Position numbers and translations under genes: made by a program
In this document: positions 59,065 through 64,000 of the stretch, piece after piece
Position numbering within the stretch: position 1 is the first letter of the stretch
Layout of the letters: the number at the start of each line of letters is the position of its first letter
Notes under the pieces: model-generated
Seen by the model: the letters and a program-made list of their open reading frames with translations, nothing else
Databases searched by the model: none
What the model was told of the DNA's origin: nothing
DNA from: Agromyces albus
Lineage (GTDB): Bacteria > Actinomycetota > Actinomycetes > Actinomycetales > Microbacteriaceae
DNA: 64,000 nucleotides
Reading direction: 5' to 3'
Assembly: GCF_030815405.1 (NCBI RefSeq)
Contig: NZ_JAUSWX010000001.1
Location: 2,914,001-2,978,000 of the forward strand

Positions 59065-61509
59065 ATGACCGGGGCATTCGGGCACGGCGAGGTTTCCGAG
59101 ATCGAGTCGGCCGAGGCATCCGTGCCCCTCGAACTCGTCGACGCGTGGTGGCGAGCGGCGAACTACCTGAGCGTCGGGCAGATCTACCTCACCGACAACG
59201 CCCTGCTCGAGCGGCCGCTCGAACCCGGCGACATCAAGCCGCGGCTGCTCGGCCACTGGGGCACCTCCCCCGGCCTGAGCTTCGTCTACGCGCACCTCAA
59301 TCGCGTGATCGTGGAGCGCGGCACCCCGACGCTCTACGTGTGCGGTCCCGGTCACGGCGGCCCGGCGATGGTCGCGAACACGTGGCTCGACGGCACCTAC
59401 TCCGAGCTGTTCCCCGCGGTCTCGGCCGACGGCGCCGGCATGCAGCGCCTGTTCCGGCAGTTCTCGTTCCCGGGCGGCATCCCGTCGCACGCGGCGCCCG
59501 AGACCCCCGGCTCCATCAACGAGGGCGGCGAGCTCGGCTACTCGCTCATGCACGCCTTCGGCGCGGCCCTCGACAACCCCGGACTCGTGGTCGCGTGCGT
59601 CATCGGCGACGGCGAGGCCGAGACGGGCCCGCTCAACGCGAGCTGGCGCGCTCACGCGTTCCTCAACCCGCTCACCGACGGCGCGGTGCTGCCGATCCTG
59701 CACCTGAACGGCTTCAAGATCGCGAGCCCCACGCTGCTCGCACGCATCCCCGAGACCGAGCTCGTCGACTTCCTGCGCGGCAACGGCTACGAGCCGATGC
59801 TCGTCACCGGCGGCTTCGATGGCGAAGATCCCATGCTCGTGCACGAACGCATGGCGTCGGCCATCGACGTCGCCTTCGACCGGTTCGAGCAGATCCGAGC
59901 GGATGCCGCGGACGGCGCCTTCACCGAGGAGGCCCCCCACTGGCCGTGCATCGTGCTGCGCACCCCCAAGGGCTGGACTGGGCCCGGCATCGTCGACGGC
60001 GTGCAGGTCGAGGGCACCTTCCACTCGCACCAGGTGCCGCTCGAGGGGGTGCGCGAGAACCCCGAGCACCTCGCGCAGCTCGAGGTCTGGTTGCGTTCCT
60101 ACCGCCCCGACGAGCTGTTCGACGACGAGGGCCGCCCGATCGCCGAGCTCGACGCGCTGCGCCCGCGTGGCGATCTGCGCATGAGTGCGAACCCTCGCGC
60201 GAACGGCGGCATCGAGCGGTCGCTCCGGCTGCCCGAGACCGAGGAGTTCGCCGTCGACGAGACCGGCGACGACGGCGCGCGCGGCGCGACCGGCGAGGCG
60301 ACGCGCGTGTTCGGATCCTGGCTCGCCGCGCTCCTGCGCGACAACCCCGACGACGTGCGGCTCTTCGGCCCCGATGAAGTGCTCTCGAACCGGCTCGGCG
60401 CCGTGTTCGACGTGACCGAGCGGGCCTGGGCCGGCGAGCTGCATCCGCTCGACGAGCACCTCTCCCGCGACGGCCGCGTCATCGAGGCGCTCAGCGAGCA
60501 CCTCATGCAGGGCCTGCTCGAGGGCTACCTGCTCACGGGGCGCCACGGCCTCATCACGAGCTATGAGGCGTTCATCCACATCGTCAACTCGATGTTCAAC
60601 CAGCACGCGAAGTGGCTCGAGTCGGCGAAGGACGTGCCATGGCGTGGGGATGTCGCCTCCCTCAACTACCTGCTGTCGTCGCACGTGTGGCGCCAGGACC
60701 ACAACGGCTTCTCGCACCAGGACCCGGGGTTCCTGAACGTCGTCGTCAACAAGCAGGCCGAGATCGTGCGCGTCTACCTGCCGCCCGACGCGAACACGCT
60801 GCTCGCCACGATGCGTCACGTCTTCGGCACCCGCAATCGCGTGAACGTCGTGGTCGCCGGCAAGCAGCCGCAGCAGCAGTGGCTTTCGCACGACGAGGCG
60901 GTCGCGCACGTCGCGGCCGGGCTCGGCGTGTGGGAGTGGGCGGGCAACGAGCCCGGATTCGACGCGGCCGACCCTGCGGCATCCGTTCCCGACGTCGTGA
61001 TCGCGTGCGCCGGCGACGTGCCCACCATCGAGGCCGTGGCCGCGGCCCAGCTGTTGCGCGATCGGATGCCGCAGCTCGCCGTGCGGCTCGTGAACGTCGT
61101 CGACCTCATGCGGCTGCAGGACCCCGCGCACCACCCGCACGGCTTGCGCGATGCGCAGTTCGACGCGATCTTCACGCCCGGCGTGCCCGTGATCTTCGCG
61201 TTCCACGGGTACGCATCGCTCGTGCACGAGCTCGCCTACCGGCGCGCCAGCCACGAGCACCTGCACGTGCGCGGCTTCATCGAGAAGGGCACGACCACGA
61301 CACCGTTCGACATGCTGCACCTGAACGACCTCGACCGCTACCGGCTCGCGCTCGACGTGCTGCGCCGCGTGCCCGGGCTCGGCGAGCAGCCCGGGGTCGC
61401 CGAGATCGCCGACGAGTGGCATGCAGCCCGCGAGGCCGCCCGCGCGTATGCGTACGAACACGGTGAGGATCCGGAGTGGATCACGGGCTGGCGGTTCCGC
61501 GCGGGGTGA
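59065..61509 (+). CDS. xfp: phosphoketolase (xylulose 5-phosphate / fructose 6-phosphate)
   Basis: This 814-residue thiamine-diphosphate enzyme begins with the XFP N-domain (WWRAANYLSVGQIYL and LLGHWGTSPGLSFVYAHLNR). The TPP motif is GDGEAETGPLNASW. SYEAFIHIVNSMFNQHAKWL, HNGFSHQDPGF and the C-terminal domain (FHGYASLVHELAYRR) follow. It splits xylulose 5-phosphate or fructose 6-phosphate with phosphate to acetyl phosphate and a shorter sugar phosphate. Length and motifs are complete. The ATG at 59065 is set by homology to the usual start and a GGGGGCG upstream. No acetate kinase or phosphotransacetylase gene lies within the window. Confidence 0.95.
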   Translation: MTGAFGHGEVSEIESAEASVPLELVDAWWRAANYLSVGQIYLTDNALLERPLEPGDIKPRLLGHWGTSPGLSFVYAHLNRVIVERGTPTLYVCGPGHGGPAMVANTWLDGTYSELFPAVSADGAGMQRLFRQFSFPGGIPSHAAPETPGSINEGGELGYSLMHAFGAALDNPGLVVACVIGDGEAETGPLNASWRAHAFLNPLTDGAVLPILHLNGFKIASPTLLARIPETELVDFLRGNGYEPMLVTGGFDGEDPMLVHERMASAIDVAFDRFEQIRADAADGAFTEEAPHWPCIVLRTPKGWTGPGIVDGVQVEGTFHSHQVPLEGVRENPEHLAQLEVWLRSYRPDELFDDEGRPIAELDALRPRGDLRMSANPRANGGIERSLRLPETEEFAVDETGDDGARGATGEATRVFGSWLAALLRDNPDDVRLFGPDEVLSNRLGAVFDVTERAWAGELHPLDEHLSRDGRVIEALSEHLMQGLLEGYLLTGRHGLITSYEAFIHIVNSMFNQHAKWLESAKDVPWRGDVASLNYLLSSHVWRQDHNGFSHQDPGFLNVVVNKQAEIVRVYLPPDANTLLATMRHVFGTRNRVNVVVAGKQPQQQWLSHDEAVAHVAAGLGVWEWAGNEPGFDAADPAASVPDVVIACAGDVPTIEAVAAAQLLRDRMPQLAVRLVNVVDLMRLQDPAHHPHGLRDAQFDAIFTPGVPVIFAFHGYASLVHELAYRRASHEHLHVRGFIEKGTTTTPFDMLHLNDLDRYRLALDVLRRVPGLGEQPGVAEIADEWHAAREAARAYAYEHGEDPEWITGWRFRAG

Positions 61510-61525
61510 TCCGACGGCGGCTGGG

Positions 61526-62515
61526 CTACCAGCGCTCGTGCACCTGCGCACGGATGTCGCGGTCGTAGAGCTCGCGCACGGCTGCGTCGAGGCTCGCGGG
61601 CAGCTCGAGCGCACCCGCGGCGGCGTTCGCGCGCGCCTGTTCGGGGGTGCGGGCGCCGGGGATGACCGAGCTGACGCCGGGCTGCTGCGCGATCCACGCG
61701 AGGGCCACTTGCGCGGCCGTGGCGTTCGGCGCCGCCGTGCGGGCGAGCTCGGTGAATTCGGCCGCGGCTCGCACTCCGGTGGCATAGTCGACGCCCGAGA
61801 AGGTCTCGCCCACGTCGAACGACTCGCCGTGGCGGTTGAAGTTGCGGTGATCGTCGGCGGCGAACTCGGTGTCGAGCGTGTAGCGCCCCGAGAGCAGCCC
61901 GCTCGCGAGCGGCACGCGCGCGATGATGCCGACGCCCGCCTGCTCAGCCGCGGGAAGCACCTCGTCGAGCGGCTTCAGCCGGAACGCGTTGAGGATGATC
62001 TGCACCGAGGCCACGTGCGGCCGGGCGATCGCCGCGAGTGCCTCGTCGACGCGCTCGACGCTCACGCCATAGGCGGCGATGGCCCCCTCGTCGACGAGCG
62101 TGTCGAGTGCGTCGTAGACGCGGTCGTCGCCGTAGACCGAGGTCGGCGGGCAGTGCAGCTGCAGGAGATCGAGGGTGTCGACGCCGAGGTTCGCGCGGGA
62201 ACGATCCGTCCAGGCCCGGAAGTTCGCGAGCGAGTAGTTGGCGTGCTCTTGCGGCATCCGTCGCCCCATCTTCGTGGCGACCGTGACGCCCGAGCGGGGG
62301 TTGGCGCGCAGCCACTGCCCGATGAGCGATTCGCTGCGGCCGTCGCCGTAGACGTCGGCGGTGTCGAAGAACGAGACGCCCGACTCGTGGGCGGCGTCGA
62401 GCACGGCGAGCGCGTCGGCCTCGTCGACGTCTCCCCAGTCGGCGCCGAGCTGCCAGGTGCCGAGGCCGATCACCGAGACGGTGCGGCCCGTGCGGCCGAG
62501 AATGCGAGTCTGCAT
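61526..62515 (-). CDS. aldo/keto reductase
   Basis: This 329-residue TIM-barrel oxidoreductase has the catalytic tetrad: Asp in FFDTADVYGDGRSE with Tyr five residues later, Lys in VATKMG, and His in LLQLHCPP. The NADPH-binding end is VIPGARTPEQARANAAA. It reduces aldehydes or ketones with NADPH. The substrate is unknown. It converges with the phosphoketolase gene (16-bp gap). The start MQTRILGRTGRTVSVIGLGT is typical of the family. Confidence 0.9.
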   Translation of the reverse strand: MQTRILGRTGRTVSVIGLGTWQLGADWGDVDEADALAVLDAAHESGVSFFDTADVYGDGRSESLIGQWLRANPRSGVTVATKMGRRMPQEHANYSLANFRAWTDRSRANLGVDTLDLLQLHCPPTSVYGDDRVYDALDTLVDEGAIAAYGVSVERVDEALAAIARPHVASVQIILNAFRLKPLDEVLPAAEQAGVGIIARVPLASGLLSGRYTLDTEFAADDHRNFNRHGESFDVGETFSGVDYATGVRAAAEFTELARTAAPNATAAQVALAWIAQQPGVSSVIPGARTPEQARANAAAGALELPASLDAAVRELYDRDIRAQVHERW

Positions 62516-62574
62516 GGTGCTCCTGTGGTGATCGGATGTCGGATGCCGCGAACGAGCCTAGCCCGACCACCACG

Positions 62575-62610
62575 CTGGTTGAGCTGTGCCCGGCGCTACT
62601 CGACCACCGG
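62575..62610. repeat. palindromic element at the PhzF 3' end
   Basis: Left arm CTGGTTGAGC (diverged) and right arm GCGCTACTCGACCACCGG (62593-62610) belong to the same repeat family as 36041. The right arm provides the stop codon (62596-62598) and the last residues PVVE of the PhzF gene. Confidence 0.75.
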
Positions 62611-63507
62611 GGCGGCGATCCGCACGGCGCGCCCGCTCACGACGATGCCGCCCCGCTCGGGGATGTCGACCGTGAGCTCGCTCGGGCGGCCGACATGCCG
62701 GCCCTGCTCGATGACGATGCGAGCGGGAGGCTCGACGAGGCCGAGGCCGCGCAGGTAGCCGCCGACGGCCGCTGCAGCGGCACCCGTGGCCGGATCCTCG
62801 GTGATGCGGCCCACGGGGAAGAGGTTGCGCGCCTCGAATCGTGCGACGACCTCGCCCGGACCGGCGCTCCCGCTCCCGGACGCCCCGGCATGCCGGCCGA
62901 GCGGATGCAGCACCGTGATCGTGGTCGGCCAGCCCTGTGCGTCGATCAGCGTGCGCACCGCGCCGGGATCGAACGTGAACCCGTCGAACGTCGCCGGGTC
63001 GGCGAGCACGATCACCGGATGCCAGGTGCCCGCGTATGCGAGCCGCGGCGGGAAGCCCGCGTCGAGGTCGGTGCGGTCGAGGCCGAGCAGTTCGAGCAGC
63101 GCCTCGAGCACGAACTCGCCCAATGGCGCCAGATCGGTGTCGACGCTCGTGAAGGCGGCGAGAATGCCGTCGGCGTCGGCGGTGGTCTCGATCACGATCT
63201 CGCCGACCGGCGTATCGAAGCGCACGGTGCCGGGGCCGTTTCGCTCGGCGAGCGCGATGGCGGCCGCGATCGTCGCGTGCCCGCAGAACGGCACCTCGGC
63301 GATCGGCGAGAAGAAGCGCACGACCTTGGAGCCGCCCCGCTCACCCGTGATGAAGGCCGTCTCGGCGTAATCGACCTCGGCGGCGATGCGCTGCATCGCG
63401 GCGTCGTCGAGGCCCGAGGCGTCGAGCACAACGCCCGCCGGGTTGCCGCCCTCGGGGTCGGCGCTGAAGGCCGCGTAGCGCAGGATCTCGGTGGCGTCGC
63501 TCATCAT
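62596..63507 (-). CDS. PhzF-family isomerase/epimerase-like protein
   Basis: This 303-residue protein has the two-lobed PhzF/diaminopimelate-epimerase fold. The substrate glutamate is in EVDYAETAFI, and PFCGHATIAAAIAL is in lobe 1. ITEDPATGAAAAAVGGYLRG is in lobe 2. PhzF proper isomerises dihydro-3-hydroxyanthranilate, but most members have unknown roles, and no phenazine gene is near. Two adjacent ATG codons (63507 and 63504) are both possible. The C-terminus PVVE and the stop come from the palindromic element. Confidence 0.85.
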   Translation of the reverse strand: MMSDATEILRYAAFSADPEGGNPAGVVLDASGLDDAAMQRIAAEVDYAETAFITGERGGSKVVRFFSPIAEVPFCGHATIAAAIALAERNGPGTVRFDTPVGEIVIETTADADGILAAFTSVDTDLAPLGEFVLEALLELLGLDRTDLDAGFPPRLAYAGTWHPVIVLADPATFDGFTFDPGAVRTLIDAQGWPTTITVLHPLGRHAGASGSGSAGPGEVVARFEARNLFPVGRITEDPATGAAAAAVGGYLRGLGLVEPPARIVIEQGRHVGRPSELTVDIPERGGIVVSGRAVRIAAPVVE

Positions 63508-63572
63508 CCGATCGTCGCACGCGCAAGCGGATGCCGCATCCGTTCGCGCGACCGCGGGCGCAAGCCTCGCAC

Positions 63573-64000
63573 TCAGGTGTTCTTCGGGGGCGAGTACCGC
63601 GTCGCCGACCACGTGCCGCCGATCGCGCTGACCTTCGTGTCGTGGTACCCGTGCGCCCGCATCACCGCGCGCACCCCGGTGTCGCCCGGTGCACTGGTCG
63701 CGCGGCCTCTGCCGTGCACGATCCAGACCGGCGCCACGCCGACGCCGCATTCACGCAGCCATCCGGGGAGCGAGACGAGCTCGGTCTCGGTGCGCACGAC
63801 GGCCACGACGACCGCCGCCTCCCATGGCGCCACACGTGCGGAATCCGACAGCGCATCGGTCAGCTCGATCATGGGCAGCTCACCGCGCACGGCGACGGTC
63901 TCCCCGTGCGCGACGCCGAGCTTCTCGGCGAGCGTCGGCGCGGGCGTCGCGAGGGCCTTCGCCCAAGCGGATGCCGCCTCGCCGAGCTCGAACCGGAAGC
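63573..64000 (-). CDS. DUF3052-like protein, 5' end beyond the window
   Basis: At least 141 residues are coded. The frame is open to the right edge, so the start is missing. The visible part starts FRFELGEAASAWAKALATPA, then TLAEKLGVAHGETVAVRGEL. It ends PVWIVHGRGRATSAPGDTGV, then HGYHDTKVSAIGGTWSATRY. The plan, with a Lys/Gly-rich strand at the start and the final WSATRY strand, resembles DUF3052 proteins of actinobacteria, whose function is unknown. The match is by pattern only. It precedes the PhzF gene on the same strand by 65 bases. Confidence 0.6.
   Translation of the reverse strand, partial: FRFELGEAASAWAKALATPAPTLAEKLGVAHGETVAVRGELPMIELTDALSDSARVAPWEAAVVVAVVRTETELVSLPGWLRECGVGVAPVWIVHGRGRATSAPGDTGVRAVMRAHGYHDTKVSAIGGTWSATRYSPPKNT

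Noticed and set aside
59023..61785. A 920-codon open frame on the minus strand opposite the phosphoketolase gene
   Set aside because: It has no domain and an Arg/Ala/Val-heavy composition, and it mirrors the codon pattern of the real gene. Long antisense frames are expected at this GC content.

Overview
The window is high-GC actinobacterial DNA, most likely from a member of Microbacteriaceae (Agromyces/Microbacterium-like). The evidence is the GC-rich codon use, the very frequent word GGATGCCGC / GCGGCATCC, the family of short GGTGGTCGAGTAG...CTACTCGACCACC palindromes between genes, and typical actinobacterial families (LGFP, CWB2, DUF2510, DUF3516 helicase, pcaL fusion, phosphoketolase). No rRNA, tRNA or CRISPR was seen. 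No gene-free stretch longer than about 300 bases exists except where broken genes or mobile-element remnants fill it (18.08-18.6 kb and 19.83-20.36 kb).

1-14.2 kb is an aromatic-acid catabolic region. After the end of an ABC ATPase and a PaaX-type regulator comes a minus-strand operon of SDR, amidohydrolase, MaoC hydratase and acyl-CoA ligase with a divergent MarR regulator. This is the gene set of the cou/phd pathway that shortens the side chain of p-coumarate, caffeate or ferulate. It is followed by pobA-pcaHGBLIJF under an IclR regulator, so hydroxycinnamate -> 4-hydroxybenzoate -> protocatechuate -> 3-oxoadipate -> succinyl-CoA + acetyl-CoA can be encoded almost without interruption. pcaH and pcaF each carry an apparent single-base frameshift.

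14.3-31.8 kb is mixed: a frameshifted NAD(P)-binding reductase, two lipoproteins, a PHP/PolX-like protein, a deletion scar joining an ABC permease end to a LuxR regulator end, a DUF2510 membrane protein, a GNAT enzyme beside an internally deleted IS110 relic, an ArsR-CDF metal efflux pair with a zinc alcohol dehydrogenase, two tandem CWB2 surface proteins that share a 58-bp repeat, an EamA exporter, a hydrolase, a frameshifted zinc metallopeptidase, a prolyl aminopeptidase with a long Asp-rich tail, and two small membrane proteins.

32-48.3 kb holds malate dehydrogenase, a TetR-controlled ABC-2 exporter, an acyl-CoA oxidase-like enzyme, RecQ, a large secreted nuclease/5'-nucleotidase, an EamA transporter with an in-frame stop, and a DUF3516 helicase. 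48.3-55.2 kb is a sugar module: binding protein, two permeases and a LacI repressor, divergent from a GH35 beta-galactosidase, with two inverted copies of one operator between them. 55.2-64 kb holds an LGFP protein, a TetR/small membrane protein pair with two operators, a DUF1353 membrane protein, an AEC transporter, phosphoketolase, an aldo/keto reductase, a PhzF protein and the end of a DUF3052-like gene.

Several reading-frame breaks fall in G/C runs or GC dinucleotide runs (6493-6497, 11988-12000, 14992-15000, 28997-29003, 34545-34549). This pattern suggests that residual assembly error is at least as likely as real gene decay.
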